Source: Microbulbifer sp. VAAF005 (lineage in GTDB: Bacteria > Pseudomonadota > Gammaproteobacteria > Pseudomonadales > Cellvibrionaceae). From it: a stretch of 64,000 nt of DNA. Shown piece by piece: positions 40,033-49,074 of the stretch. The stretch's first letter is position 1, and every line of letters starts with the position of its first letter. Location: the NCBI RefSeq assembly GCF_030012985.1, contig NZ_CP120233.1:4583001-4647000 (forward strand), given 5' to 3'. A program made the position numbers and the translations under genes. The notes under the pieces are model-generated. The model was not told where the DNA came from. It saw nothing but the letters and a program-made list of their open reading frames with translations, and searched no databases.

Positions 40033-40417
40033 AACCTTCATTTATCCTTTCCGCCTTGTCTGTGATTTGGACCAGCCCATCGGATTTCTATTGGCCTATA
40101 GAGACAAGTACTGCAATTTGTTGCCATTGCGAACTGTGCCCACAGGGTGGCTATGACTTGGTTTTATGGCTGTTTGGTGAATGTGGCATCAGTAGAGCTT
40201 GATTCCGACGAGAGCTGGATTTGGAGGTAATCTCTACTATTTCGGTTCAGTGGAAGCAGACCGTGCAGATCTGTTTGTGCAGCTGATGCGCGGCATAATA
40301 AATAAGGCGATAGTTGAAGCGTGCTGGTCGCATAGCTTTGGGAGTATTTTCCAAAGGTTAGCCGTTCGCTACTTGTAGAGCCAGTTAACAAGCGTGGAAT
40401 AATTTTGGGAGTTATTC
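40033..40417. other. Intergenic region before the GH3 gene
   Basis: No gene seen. GGGAG lies 7-8 bases before the GTG at 40418. A possible -10 (AATAAT at about 40399) has only a poor -35 (TTGTAG at about 40373, spacing too long). Confidence 0.4.
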
Positions 40418-43009
40418 GTGAATTTTAGTAAGCGATTTTCGCTGGGCTTTGTGCTCTGTGCCTCTGTGCTCGCCGGGTGTCACTCCGAGAGCCAACAAAC
40501 TGAGCCAAAAGCCGATAAAGCGCAGGCTGACACCGGCACCAGTGCCGCCGAGGGCATCGACAACTGGCCTGAACTCAAGCCAGCCTTACCACGCGATGAA
40601 AAGCTGGAAGCCCAAATCACTGAAATCATGTCCCGCATGTCTCTGGAAGAGAAAGTGGGTCAGATGATCCAGGCGGAAATCCGCAGCGTTACTCCTGAAG
40701 ATGTGAAGACCTATCACCTGGGTTCCGTATTGAATGGTGGTGGCGCCTTCCCGAACAACGATAAGTTTGCCACGCCGCAAGACTGGTTGGCCCTGTCTGA
40801 CGCCTTCTTTAAGGCTTCTATGGACACTTCCGATGGCGGTGTTGCGATTCCCCTGATCTGGGGTTCCGATGCGGTTCACGGCCACAACAATGTGATCGGT
40901 GCGACCCTGTTCCCGCATAATATTGGTCTGGGTGCCGCCCAAGACCCGGAGCTGATTGAGCGTATTGGCAGCGCCACCGCCCGCGAAGTGGCAGTGACCG
41001 GTATCGATTGGACTTTCGCTCCCACCGTCGCGGTAGTGCGCGATGACCGCTGGGGCAGAACTTACGAGAGCTATTCCGAAGATCCCAAGATTGTTGCGGA
41101 TTATGCCGAGGCAATGGTGAAGGGGCTCCAGGGCGAAAAATCCAGCGCTGAATTCCTGCGCGGCGAAAACCTGGTTGCCACTGCCAAGCACTTTGTCGGT
41201 GACGGTGGTACGAATCGAGGAATTGACCGAGGTGATAATGCGGTTCCGGAAAAAGAACTGGCAGAGGTCCATGCGGCGGGTTACCTGACATCTCTGCCGG
41301 TAGGCGTACAGACCGTTATGGCTTCATTCAATAGCTGGAACGGTGAAAAACTCCACGGCCACAAATATCTTCTGACCACTGTTTTGAAAGAGCGCCTCGG
41401 TTTTGATGGCTTTGTGGTGGGCGACTGGAATGGCCACGGTTTCGTGCCCGGTTGCACCGTAGAGAGCTGTGCAGCGGCGATTAATGCCGGCCTTGATATG
41501 TTTATGGTGCCGGCGGACTGGAAAGCCCTGTACAACAACACCCTGGCCCAGGCCAAGAGCGGTGAAATCGGTGCGGAGCGTATCGATGATGCCGTTCGCC
41601 GTATCCTGCGAGTGAAGATCCGTGCAGGTCTGTTTGACCGCAATATGCCGCTGGCAGGCAAAGACGGCATCTTGGGCAACCCGGAGCACCGCGCAATCGC
41701 GCGTGAAGCGGTACGTAAATCCCTGGTATTGCTGAAAAACAACGACAAGCTGCTGCCATTGGCTGCGGACCAGAATATTCTGGTTGCCGGCGATGGTGCG
41801 GATAACCTGTCCAAGCAGAGTGGTGGTTGGACGATTTCCTGGCAGGGTACTGGCAACACACGCGCAGATTTCCCTGGTGCGACTTCCATCTTTGAAGGTA
41901 TTTCATCGGCGGTTAAAGCCGCTGGCGGTGAAGCGGTATTGAGTGCGGATGGCAGTTTCTCAGATGCGACTTTTGCCAATGGTAAGGCGCCCAAGGTTGC
42001 AATTGTTGTATTTGGTGAAGAGCCCTATGCAGAGTGGCACGGCGATATTACCAACCTGGAATACCAGCGCGGTAACAAGAAGGATTTGGCGCTGCTGAAA
42101 AAACTGCGCGAGCAGGGTGTTCAGGTAGTGAGCGTTTTCCTTTCAGGCCGTCCTCTCTGGATTAACAGTGAATTGAATGCATCCGATGCCTTTGTTGCTG
42201 CCTGGCTGCCTGGCTCTGAAGGTGCTGGTGTTGCAGATGTGCTGATTAAAGGCGCCGATGGGGAAGCCCGTTACGACTTTACTGGCAAGCTGCCATTCAG
42301 CTGGCCAATGCACAGCTATCAGAATGTCCTGAATCCTTACCACGACAATTACGAGCCATTGTTTGAGTTGGGCTATGGCCTGGCTGCTGAACAGGAATCC
42401 CTGGTGAGCAACGAATTGCCGGAGACCAGTGAATCCAGTGCCGGTGGCGGTTTGGAAGAAGCCTGGCTGTTGGTATCCCGCCCGCAGGCTCCCTGGGTGT
42501 TGAATATTGCTGAAGCTGGGGCAGAGGTTGTACCTGTACACGGTAACTTCGCGGTTAGCGGAGACGATAAGAACATCACTGTCAGCTCCATCGATATGTC
42601 TTCCCAGGAAGATGCGCGACTGATTACCTGGAAAGGTCTGCGTCCTGGCGCAGTTCAGTTGTCTGCTGAATATATGCAGGACCTGAATGTCTACCTGGAA
42701 GAGAAGTCTGCGCTGACACTGAATATCCGTGTCGATCAGCCAATTGAAAAGCCGGTGGTGGCCACCATGAACTGTGGTGATGGCTGTTCTGCCAAGGTAC
42801 CGCTGGAGTCTGCGCTGAAATCCATGGAACAGAAAAGCTGGACCCGGGTTTCTGTAGATCTGCAGTGTTTTGTAAAAGCCGGTGCGGATTTCGGCAAGGT
42901 CTTTAGTGCCTTTGGTCTGGAGAGTGAAGCTCCGATGGCTATTGCGGTTGCCAACGTTAAGTTGACCCCGGAAGCTGGAGTATCTGCTGATATTCGTTGT
43001 GACGGTTAA
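40418..43009 (+). CDS. bglX: GH3 family beta-glucosidase, outer-membrane lipoprotein
   Basis: 863 residues from GTG. The signal peptide is lipoprotein type: LGFVLCASVLAGCHS, lipobox LAGC at about residue 21, followed by a low-complexity linker. The GH3 N-terminal barrel starts near MSRMSLEEKVGQMIQAE and includes WGSDAVHGHNNVIGATLFPH, and AKHFVGDGGTNRGID. The nucleophile Asp is in GFVVGDWNGHG near residue 330. The second GH3 domain has VLLKNNDKLLPL and GFVVVFGEEPYAE-like motifs. A C-terminal extra domain (about 680-863) with six cysteines resembles ExoP-type exo-glucanases of marine bacteria. It hydrolyses beta-glucosides or beta-glucan oligomers from the non-reducing end at the cell surface or periplasm. 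The symbol is by family resemblance. Confidence 0.9.
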   Translation: MNFSKRFSLGFVLCASVLAGCHSESQQTEPKADKAQADTGTSAAEGIDNWPELKPALPRDEKLEAQITEIMSRMSLEEKVGQMIQAEIRSVTPEDVKTYHLGSVLNGGGAFPNNDKFATPQDWLALSDAFFKASMDTSDGGVAIPLIWGSDAVHGHNNVIGATLFPHNIGLGAAQDPELIERIGSATAREVAVTGIDWTFAPTVAVVRDDRWGRTYESYSEDPKIVADYAEAMVKGLQGEKSSAEFLRGENLVATAKHFVGDGGTNRGIDRGDNAVPEKELAEVHAAGYLTSLPVGVQTVMASFNSWNGEKLHGHKYLLTTVLKERLGFDGFVVGDWNGHGFVPGCTVESCAAAINAGLDMFMVPADWKALYNNTLAQAKSGEIGAERIDDAVRRILRVKIRAGLFDRNMPLAGKDGILGNPEHRAIAREAVRKSLVLLKNNDKLLPLAADQNILVAGDGADNLSKQSGGWTISWQGTGNTRADFPGATSIFEGISSAVKAAGGEAVLSADGSFSDATFANGKAPKVAIVVFGEEPYAEWHGDITNLEYQRGNKKDLALLKKLREQGVQVVSVFLSGRPLWINSELNASDAFVAAWLPGSEGAGVADVLIKGADGEARYDFTGKLPFSWPMHSYQNVLNPYHDNYEPLFELGYGLAAEQESLVSNELPETSESSAGGGLEEAWLLVSRPQAPWVLNIAEAGAEVVPVHGNFAVSGDDKNITVSSIDMSSQEDARLITWKGLRPGAVQLSAEYMQDLNVYLEEKSALTLNIRVDQPIEKPVVATMNCGDGCSAKVPLESALKSMEQKSWTRVSVDLQCFVKAGADFGKVFSAFGLESEAPMAIAVANVKLTPEAGVSADIRCDG

Positions 43010-43045
43010 GTTACAACACACTTAAAGGGCTAATTACCCTCAGTT

Positions 43046-43077
43046 CTAACCGGAGCCTGTTTTTTGGTTCCGGTTAG
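43046..43077 (+). terminator. Hairpin after the GH3 gene
   Basis: CTAACCGGAGCC and GGTTCCGGTTAG form a 9-bp perfect stem with extension, loop TGTTTTTT. No T-run follows, so it may work as an RNA end stabiliser rather than a classic terminator. Confidence 0.55.
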
Positions 43078-43807
43078 TGGCTGAAACAATTTGTTCTCAC
43101 AGGAACGGTGCCAGTGTGATGTTCTATCCCGTTGGCACTTCTTTGCCCGCCAATCTCTTCTTTCCAGATATTACTATTTCTTTTATCTCATAAATTTTCT
43201 GCTGGGGTGGAAGGAAAGAATACACTTCACTCGAGACTCGCTGTGAATACAACTCTGTAAGCTCCTAATCGGCATCCATGCCTCATAGGGTCCTATTTCC
43301 TTCTCCATTTTTAGTATATTGGGTAGCGTTATCCCACGATAAATCTACCTCTCCTGATTTTTGTTATTTCACGCCTTCATAGTATTACTTGTCACAAAAT
43401 TATTGCCGCTATTGGTGCTGTATTGAGTTGTCAGGCACTGCAAACGTGCAAACGAATAAATAATTCAATAAATTTTATTTTCTAATCTTATTTAAATTTT
43501 GGAGTGGGGTAGGCTTTGCGCAGATTCCATTTTCTCGGGAACAGAAAGGTAATTAATTTGAAATGAAGCTGCCATTCCTCACTGGTTAGTATGGCTTCGC
43601 TCTCAAAATTAGGGCTCTTGGATAGTTGGCATTCTTATTGCTGGTTATTTTTCGAGTGTTTACTTTTCAGACCTGGCCTTCCATTGAATTATGGCGGTTA
43701 TGGTGGGTTGGTTCCCTATTTGATTTTTGTGCATTTTGAGGTCCTCGGTCATGGTAGTGCCGGGGGTGGTGCGGATAAATTAACTTGAAATGGAGTTGGA
43801 GGAACTA
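43078..43807. other. Long AT-rich intergenic region
   Basis: No gene supported; the frame at 43591-43788 lacks recognisable features. The last bases give the strong ribosome site TTGGAGGAACTA for the hydrolase at 43808. Confidence 0.5.
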
Positions 43808-44557
43808 ATGGCACCTTGTCATATCGTTTTTTTACCTGGACTTTTCGCGCGTGGGTGGATTTGGAATCAGGTTGCAGATGCTTGCCGGCAGCAGGGACAT
43901 AAAATAACTGTTATCGAGCCATCTATCCCCGAGGTTTTTATGGGTAAGTTGGATTCGGCGCACGAAATGATTAGAGAGTGTCTCCAGTTAAATGGAGATA
44001 TGGAGAATAATATTCTCGTCGGCAATTCGATGAGTGGGCTTATTACGTTAGATTTTGCCGCAAAATATCCTGAACTGGTGGCTGGGGTGGTTATTAGTGG
44101 AGCTCCGGGGCTTGAGGAATTGGAGGCAGGAGTTTCCCTTTCTGATTTACGCGGGGCGGTACCTGGAGCAGCAAATATACTTTGTGAGCGGGTCTTCCGA
44201 GATATTAACCGCCTGCCGAAACCGGACTACGAAAAGGGCGTCGCCGATATCAATACTATTTTCTCCACCAACGAAACGTTTAAGTCGGTAGTTAAATGGC
44301 TGAATATAAGTAGGAAGTATGATGTTCATAGCAGTCTGAAGAAAGTGAGATGCCCGATCAAGTTAATATGGGGAGACTTCGATCAAATAACACCGGCTGA
44401 ATCCTGGCGGTTGCTGGCTTCCCAGAATGATAATTTGGATTATTGTGAAGTGTATGATTGCGGGCACAGTCCTATGCTGGAAAAGCCTGAAGAATTTTAT
44501 CAGCTTCTCTCTGGGTATCTTCTTGGTATAAACAGGCCCTTGGCGCGGACTGCTTGA
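43808..44557 (+). CDS. Alpha/beta hydrolase
   Basis: 249 residues from MAPCHIVFLPGLFARGWIW; this ATG follows GGAGG at ideal spacing, so an upstream start at 43790 is rejected. Single hydrolase domain. The oxyanion part is FLPGLFARG, the nucleophile Ser is in VGNSMSGLI (residue about 78), the acid Asp in WGDFDQITP, and the His in CGHSPMLEKPEEF. The order fits an esterase or C-C hydrolase. No signal peptide, so it acts in the cytoplasm. Substrate unknown; its place in the sugar island suggests deacylation of plant or algal compounds, but that is speculation. It converges on the minus-strand operon at the hairpin 44580-44632. Confidence 0.85.
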   Translation: MAPCHIVFLPGLFARGWIWNQVADACRQQGHKITVIEPSIPEVFMGKLDSAHEMIRECLQLNGDMENNILVGNSMSGLITLDFAAKYPELVAGVVISGAPGLEELEAGVSLSDLRGAVPGAANILCERVFRDINRLPKPDYEKGVADINTIFSTNETFKSVVKWLNISRKYDVHSSLKKVRCPIKLIWGDFDQITPAESWRLLASQNDNLDYCEVYDCGHSPMLEKPEEFYQLLSGYLLGINRPLARTA

Positions 44558-44579
44558 TGACAAGCATTTCCCGGGTGGC

Positions 44580-44632
44580 TCGAGATACATAGCTATGACA
44601 GAAGTTGCGCTTGTCATAGCTATGTATCTCGA
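44580..44632. terminator. Bidirectional hairpin, perfect 21-bp stem
   Basis: TCGAGATACATAGCTATGACA and its exact complement enclose the 11-base loop GAAGTTGCGCT. It lies between convergent genes and would fold on either transcript. Confidence 0.8.
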
Positions 44633-44650
44633 AGGCTGTTATTAATGTTC

Positions 44651-44672
44651 TCTCGAAGTTTTTTCTTCGAGA
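44651..44672 (-). terminator. Second small hairpin between convergent genes
   Basis: TCTCGAAG, loop TTTTTT, CTTCGAGA. Perfect 8-bp stem just after the stop of the minus-strand operon; the loop is A-rich on that strand. Confidence 0.5.
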
Positions 44673-44686
44673 AGATATTCGGGTCG

Positions 44687-45358
44687 TTAGGTTCCCTGCA
44701 TATAGTCTGTAATTGTTTTTTCCTCAAAGTTAATATCAGAAAACAAAGCTTGTACTTTGGGGCCTGTAGGTGATTGGGCGAGAAAACCAATCCTGGTGGG
44801 CTTGGAGGTCTGCAGGGAAAATGATCGAAGGTATGACCAGTGTCTGCTATCCTCTGAGTGATAAAAGAAGTATGTAGTTCCTTTCCTTGCAATTTTTAGA
44901 TGGCTGTATTCCCTCTGGGTTTCTACATGGTAGGCATCGTCACCACCTTTATAAACGACGGTAGACGCTATGCCATTTTTGCCAGAATTAAACCTCTCAA
45001 GTAGAAGTTTTGCCCAGTTTCCCTCGTCTGCATAAACAATTAAAGCGGCTCCATCAAAGTTTTTCTCAAGGTCTACAGAGACTTTTGCGGAAAAAATAAA
45101 GTCAGTTTTCGGTGCGAAAAGTAACCTTGGGGCATTGTCTATTTGATAAGAGTTGTCGGCATTGGTGAATAAATCGCTGCCTTTTGTGGCGGTGATGGTG
45201 ATTTTTGAAGGTGCGATACTTGGTTCTTGAATGGTGTGCTGTTTTTCCAGCGGATAAGGAATTCTTAAATAGTCGTAAGTTTCTGGGGCGGCTGTCATTG
45301 CTATGCAATTGCTGGCTTGAAGTATCAAAGTCAATAGGGCGGGGAATAGGTATTTCAT
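44687..45358 (-). CDS. DUF1349-like secreted beta-sandwich protein
   Basis: 223 residues with signal peptide (MKYLFPALLTLILQASNCIA). The mature domain is a concanavalin-like jelly roll: FTNADNSYQIDNAPRLLF, FIFSAKVSVDLEKNFDGAAL, WAKLLLERFNSGKNGIAS, SHLKIARKGTTYFFYHSEDS, KPTRIGFLAQSPTG. This is the DUF1349 pattern, related to the folds of 3-keto-glycoside hydrolases (DUF1080) often linked to glucoside-3-dehydrogenases. It is the last gene of the operon and overlaps the isomerase gene by four bases. A role in binding or cleaving the oxidised sugar is plausible but unproven. Confidence 0.75.
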   Translation of the reverse strand: MKYLFPALLTLILQASNCIAMTAAPETYDYLRIPYPLEKQHTIQEPSIAPSKITITATKGSDLFTNADNSYQIDNAPRLLFAPKTDFIFSAKVSVDLEKNFDGAALIVYADEGNWAKLLLERFNSGKNGIASTVVYKGGDDAYHVETQREYSHLKIARKGTTYFFYHSEDSRHWSYLRSFSLQTSKPTRIGFLAQSPTGPKVQALFSDINFEEKTITDYMQGT

Positions 45359-46530
45359 GATTTTATATCCTTTCTAGTGGACATATACGATGAAAGGTAT
45401 TGCTGAAGATTTGCTTTTGATTTTATAAGCGCCTCTATTGTTTCCATACCCTTTGGCGCAGTCTCCTGCTCAAGAATAATCCACTGGCTGCCGCCGACTT
45501 CGATACTGGCCTCAATAATTGAAGGCCAATCTATTAGATCCATGCCGATTATAGGGAGCCTCTGAATAACTCCGTAATGCCTCTGCGGGCCTTGAAGGCT
45601 GCAGATGTTAGGCGCAGCTCGCCGCGAATGGCCGTAGCCCTTTGCAAGAGCTGCAACGCAGCAGCTGTAGCCTTCAAGGCCCGCCCTTCGGGGCTTGCAG
45701 AGCGATTCACACTCCGCGTTGCAACTTCTTGAAAGGTCTAGACATTCCTGCGAAGCCGCGCCTTGATTGTGAACCGCTTTGCAAGCCAGAGGTATCACGG
45801 AGTTATTCAGAGGCTCCCTAGCTTTATTGTTAATATTCTCATCAGGAACCCAGGATTTAAAGTGAGTGGTATAGGTTCGCCCCGGATATCGTTTTAGATA
45901 GTTGATAGGATCTTTGCCTGCCGCAGAAATCCAGCCGATGTCTAACTGCAAAATGAAATTGTCATCAGTAGACTGGGATATATAGTCCCAGAAAGTTGTG
46001 TTTTGGTAAGTGGAAAATTCTTTATCGTGATTATGAAATCCAATTTTCAAACCGTACTTGGAAAGAACGGATTGCGCACTGCGAAGCTGCGATATTAACT
46101 TGTCTACCCCGTTAGGGTCCCAGCTTCTCGGGTCCCAGCCAACAATTAGGTATTCGGCACCCAGGGTCTGGTAATAAGTGGCCGTTGCATCAATTGATTC
46201 CGGGAGCAGCTGGGTAATAGAAACGTGTGCACCGCTCACTTTTAGCTTTAATTGCTCCAGTAGAGAGCGGAGTTCCTTTGGCTTTTCTTTGTACGGACCT
46301 AGTTCCGTAGCCAGTTCTATCGCATTAAAACCTGCTGCTTTTAGTCTTTTTAGGGTGCCTGAAAAGTCCCGGTTTAACTCATGGCGAACAGACCATAGTT
46401 GAACCCCGAGTTGGGGTTCAATTTTCTCAGTAGCCATATTCACTTCAATTGCGACTGATTTTAAGGTGGGTAAAGTTGTCAAGAGAAGAGCTGTAAACAG
46501 ATTGCGATATAAACTTCGTAGGCTTATCAC
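45355..46530 (-). CDS. Sugar isomerase/epimerase-like protein carrying an in-frame element insertion
   Basis: 391 codons. Signal-like N-terminus (LFTALLLTTLPTLKSVA), then an AP-endonuclease-2/xylose-isomerase-like TIM barrel: GVQLWSVRHELNRDF, AGFNAIELATELG, AHVSITQLLPESID, YGLKIGFHNHDKEF with metal His, ILQLDIGWISAAGKDP, YTTHFKSWVPDE. At about residue 238 the barrel is cut by 89 residues encoded by the 265-bp TIR element (REPLNNSVIPLACKA and on). It then resumes IGMDLIDWPSIIEASIEVGG and WIILEQET. Element plus TA duplication is 267 bp, so the frame is kept and no stop arises. The insertion sits near the last barrel strands and probably impairs folding. Family members act on 3-keto-sugars or related substrates in the periplasm. 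Confidence 0.85.
   Translation of the reverse strand: MISLRSLYRNLFTALLLTTLPTLKSVAIEVNMATEKIEPQLGVQLWSVRHELNRDFSGTLKRLKAAGFNAIELATELGPYKEKPKELRSLLEQLKLKVSGAHVSITQLLPESIDATATYYQTLGAEYLIVGWDPRSWDPNGVDKLISQLRSAQSVLSKYGLKIGFHNHDKEFSTYQNTTFWDYISQSTDDNFILQLDIGWISAAGKDPINYLKRYPGRTYTTHFKSWVPDENINNKAREPLNNSVIPLACKAVHNQGAASQECLDLSRSCNAECESLCKPRRAGLEGYSCCVAALAKGYGHSRRAAPNICSLQGPQRHYGVIQRLPIIGMDLIDWPSIIEASIEVGGSQWIILEQETAPKGMETIEALIKSKANLQQYLSSYMSTRKDIKS
45554..45818 (-). mobile_element. 265-bp non-autonomous TIR element (MITE)
   Basis: Ends are GGGAGCCTCTGAATAACTCCGT and its complement, flanked by TA on both sides. No transposase. Internal complementary blocks include GGGCCTTGAAGGCTGCAG and CTGTAGCCTTCAAGGCCC. 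Copies or parts also occur at 26139-26390, 49075-49168 and 34217-34237. TA duplication suggests mobilisation by an IS630/Tc1-like or similar transposase elsewhere in the genome. Confidence 0.85.
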
Positions 46531-46532
46531 TT

Positions 46533-48269
46533 TTATAATCTCCCCGCAGAAAGTTCGCTGGCTGCATAGTTTGCGGCTCGAGCAGTTAATGCCATAAAAG
46601 TTAGAGAGGGGTTTTGAACTGCTGAAGAGGCGAAGCAGGAGCCATCGGTTACAAAAAGGTTGGGTATATCGTGCGATTGGTTGTGCCCATTTAAAACTGA
46701 GTTGGTTTTATCACTACCCATTCGTGCTGTGCCTACCTCATGGATGGCACTTCCAGGGGGATATTTATCACTAGTGACTTGTCCACTGACTTCATTTAGC
46801 CCCAAATTCTTAAGCATAGCTTGCATGGTCTCACAGGCATCCTCCATCATTAGGCGCTCATTTTCAGACCATTGGCAATTGATATGTAGTTGCGGGATTC
46901 CCCACTTATCTTTTTGGGTGGAGTGGAGGCTGACCTGGTTTTCGTGCCTCGGTAACATCTCTCCCTGTGCACCAATCCAAAATCCCCAGCGCCCAGGTTG
47001 TTGCAGTTTTTCTTTGAAAGATTTTCCAATCCCCTCGGAAGCAGCCATTGTCCGCCAGTCCTGCCGATAGGCGCTTCCTGAAATCTGGTAGCCGCGCTTG
47101 TAGTGTTTTCGGTAAAGTTCGGGGCGATATTGGAAATTGGGAATCAGGATGCCGGTTGGTCTCCACCCGGAGAAGTACTCATCTTCATAACCATCAATAA
47201 AGCCGTGGGCTGAGGCATTGTAATTGTGATCCATAAGGTAGTGGCCCAGTACACCAGAGCTGTTGGCGAGCCCCTTGGGGAAATGCTTGTTGGCTGAGTT
47301 GAGGAGTATTTGGGTTGAGCCCAATGTGGATGCGCAGAGGAAAACGATTCGGCCAAAATACTCTCGTTGTTGCAGGGTTTCGCTGTCGATTACCCTTACG
47401 CCAGCTACTCGGTTCTTTTGCGAGTTGTAAATAAGGCTGTGTACCACGCTATTACTGGCAATTTGTAGTTTGCCGGTTCTCATTGCGGCTGGCATGGTGG
47501 CGCTTTGTGTCGAAAAGTAGCCGCCGAATGAGCAGCCTCGTTGGCACTGGTTACGAGCCTGGCAGTTGTATCGGCCTAGGGCTACCTGTTCCCGGTTTGG
47601 CTTGGTCAGGTGAGCAGCTCTTCCAATAATGAAATGTTTATCACTGTACTGCTTTTCAAACTTGGACTTGATGTCTTGTTCACACTGGTACATCTCAAAT
47701 GGTGGTTGGTATTCGGAGTCTGGCAGCTGCTCAATATTGTCCGTATTGCCACTGATTCCGGCAAAGCGTTCGACTTTGCTGTACCAGGGTGCAATATCCT
47801 TGTAGCGAATGGGCCAATTAACTCCTACGCCATCACGTTTGTTTGCGAGAAAGTCGTGGTTACTAAATCGATATGACTGCCGGAACCAGAGAAGGCTTTT
47901 GCCCCCTACTTGATTGCCGCGAATCCAGGTAAAGTCTGAGCCGGGCTCTGTGGAGTAGGGTTGTTCGTTGTCATTACAGAAAAAATGCTTGGTGCTTTCA
48001 TTGAGAAAAATACTACGACTTTGTATCGGATAGGTTTCTTTTTTCTCTTTCAGGTTCATTTTAGTACGGAGTGGGAATTCCCAAGGTCCCTTGTTTTCTG
48101 TGGGGTAGTCCTGACCGTGTTTTACCATCCGGCCCCGATCTATCATCAGGGTATTTAATCCCCGTTCGGTTAGTTCTTTTGCTGCCCAGCCGCCGCTAAT
48201 ACCTGACCCTATAACGATTGCGTCAAATATCTGGCTTTCTTTTTGGATCAATAATTCATCATTTTGCAT
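46533..48269 (-). CDS. GMC oxidoreductase, glucoside-3-dehydrogenase-like FAD subunit
   Basis: 578 residues. Rossmann FAD motif AIVIGSGISGGWAAKELTER near residue 18. NQVGGKSLLWFRQSYR fits the FAD/substrate region. A cysteine cluster, CQARNQCQRGC, is followed by SFGGYFSTQSATM. The C-terminal GMC part has HEVGTARMGSDK and NPSLTFMALTARAANYAA. This architecture matches FAD subunits of gluconate, sorbitol and glucoside-3-dehydrogenase complexes, which oxidise sugars or glycosides in the periplasm. No own signal; export by hitchhiking with the Tat-signal small subunit encoded 11 bp upstream is typical. The isomerase gene starts 2 bp downstream. Confidence 0.9.
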   Translation of the reverse strand: MQNDELLIQKESQIFDAIVIGSGISGGWAAKELTERGLNTLMIDRGRMVKHGQDYPTENKGPWEFPLRTKMNLKEKKETYPIQSRSIFLNESTKHFFCNDNEQPYSTEPGSDFTWIRGNQVGGKSLLWFRQSYRFSNHDFLANKRDGVGVNWPIRYKDIAPWYSKVERFAGISGNTDNIEQLPDSEYQPPFEMYQCEQDIKSKFEKQYSDKHFIIGRAAHLTKPNREQVALGRYNCQARNQCQRGCSFGGYFSTQSATMPAAMRTGKLQIASNSVVHSLIYNSQKNRVAGVRVIDSETLQQREYFGRIVFLCASTLGSTQILLNSANKHFPKGLANSSGVLGHYLMDHNYNASAHGFIDGYEDEYFSGWRPTGILIPNFQYRPELYRKHYKRGYQISGSAYRQDWRTMAASEGIGKSFKEKLQQPGRWGFWIGAQGEMLPRHENQVSLHSTQKDKWGIPQLHINCQWSENERLMMEDACETMQAMLKNLGLNEVSGQVTSDKYPPGSAIHEVGTARMGSDKTNSVLNGHNQSHDIPNLFVTDGSCFASSAVQNPSLTFMALTARAANYAASELSAGRL

Positions 48270-48280
48270 AGTGCTTTCCT

Positions 48281-48874
48281 TTAAATACGTGGCAGTGAAC
48301 CCCAGGCCTTCCCGGTTTGATCCAATGGAACTGAACCTTTGAATCCACCGGGAATTGCTTGGTAAGCAAGCTCACGAGTGGCTCCGGTAAAGCTGGTGTA
48401 GTAGCCAAGGCACACCAGAAATTTAAGATTCCTGAAATCTTGCTGTAAGTCTGGGTTAAAGGGGGCTATTCCGGTGTCGAGTGATTCGAGTAGAGCAACC
48501 GATTGTTCTGGGGCAAGATGAATAAAGGGGTGTCCATACCGGGTGGTGGCACGCTCATCCAACTCATGTAAGAGCTTTTTGGTTTTTAGCTGGGTCTGCT
48601 CTTCTATGCTGTCAGTTAAATAGTGATCGACAAATAAATGGCACTCTGTTTCAGCTGCGCCGGGAGTATCCGTTGCGGGTATCAGGTAGGAGCAGATTTT
48701 GTGCAGGGTGGTGAGTTGTTCAATAGAGAAAAGCCGTGCCCGGTAGGCGTCAGTTCTTCGCGATTTGAAAAAATTATCTGCTGCCGCAAGAGCTTGCTGC
48801 TCTGTGCAGGTTAGGGCCAGAGAGGTCCCGCCCACAGTGGCCAGTCCTTGAATAAATTTCCGACGGTTTATCAT
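48281..48874 (-). CDS. Gluconate 2-dehydrogenase subunit 3-like protein (Tat-exported)
   Basis: 197 residues. The N-terminal twin-arginine signal is INRRKFIQGLATVGGTSLAL. The domain after residue 45 matches gluconate 2-dehydrogenase subunit 3: FSIEQLTTLHKICSYLIPATDTPGA, FVDHYLTDS, TRYGHPFIHLAPEQ, CLGYYTSFTGATRELAYQ with the usual G-Y-Y/T-S pattern. It likely escorts the GMC subunit through the Tat system and forms the periplasmic dehydrogenase. First gene of the four-gene operon. Its promoter must lie in the 317-bp gap shared with the araC-type gene, part of which is taken up by a TIR element copy. Confidence 0.9.
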   Translation of the reverse strand: MINRRKFIQGLATVGGTSLALTCTEQQALAAADNFFKSRRTDAYRARLFSIEQLTTLHKICSYLIPATDTPGAAETECHLFVDHYLTDSIEEQTQLKTKKLLHELDERATTRYGHPFIHLAPEQSVALLESLDTGIAPFNPDLQQDFRNLKFLVCLGYYTSFTGATRELAYQAIPGGFKGSVPLDQTGKAWGSLPRI

Positions 48875-49074
48875 CCCGGTCTCCTCTTGTTGCTTGAAGA
48901 GTTAGTTCTTTTCTAGTGAATTGATACTGGTAGGGAGATTTTGTCTTGGGGGCCTCAGCTCGTCGTCTTGATTTGTGGTGATACCCACATCTGGACGTAC
49001 AAATTCAGGTATTACCTAAAGCTTTACCCCTTATTTGGGCGGGCTGATGGTGGTTTAGTGGTAATATCTTTCTA

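Noticed and set aside
43591-43788. 65-codon + strand frame before the alpha/beta hydrolase
   Set aside because: No ribosome site, no recognisable feature, and biased Trp/Phe content typical of chance frames in AT-rich DNA.
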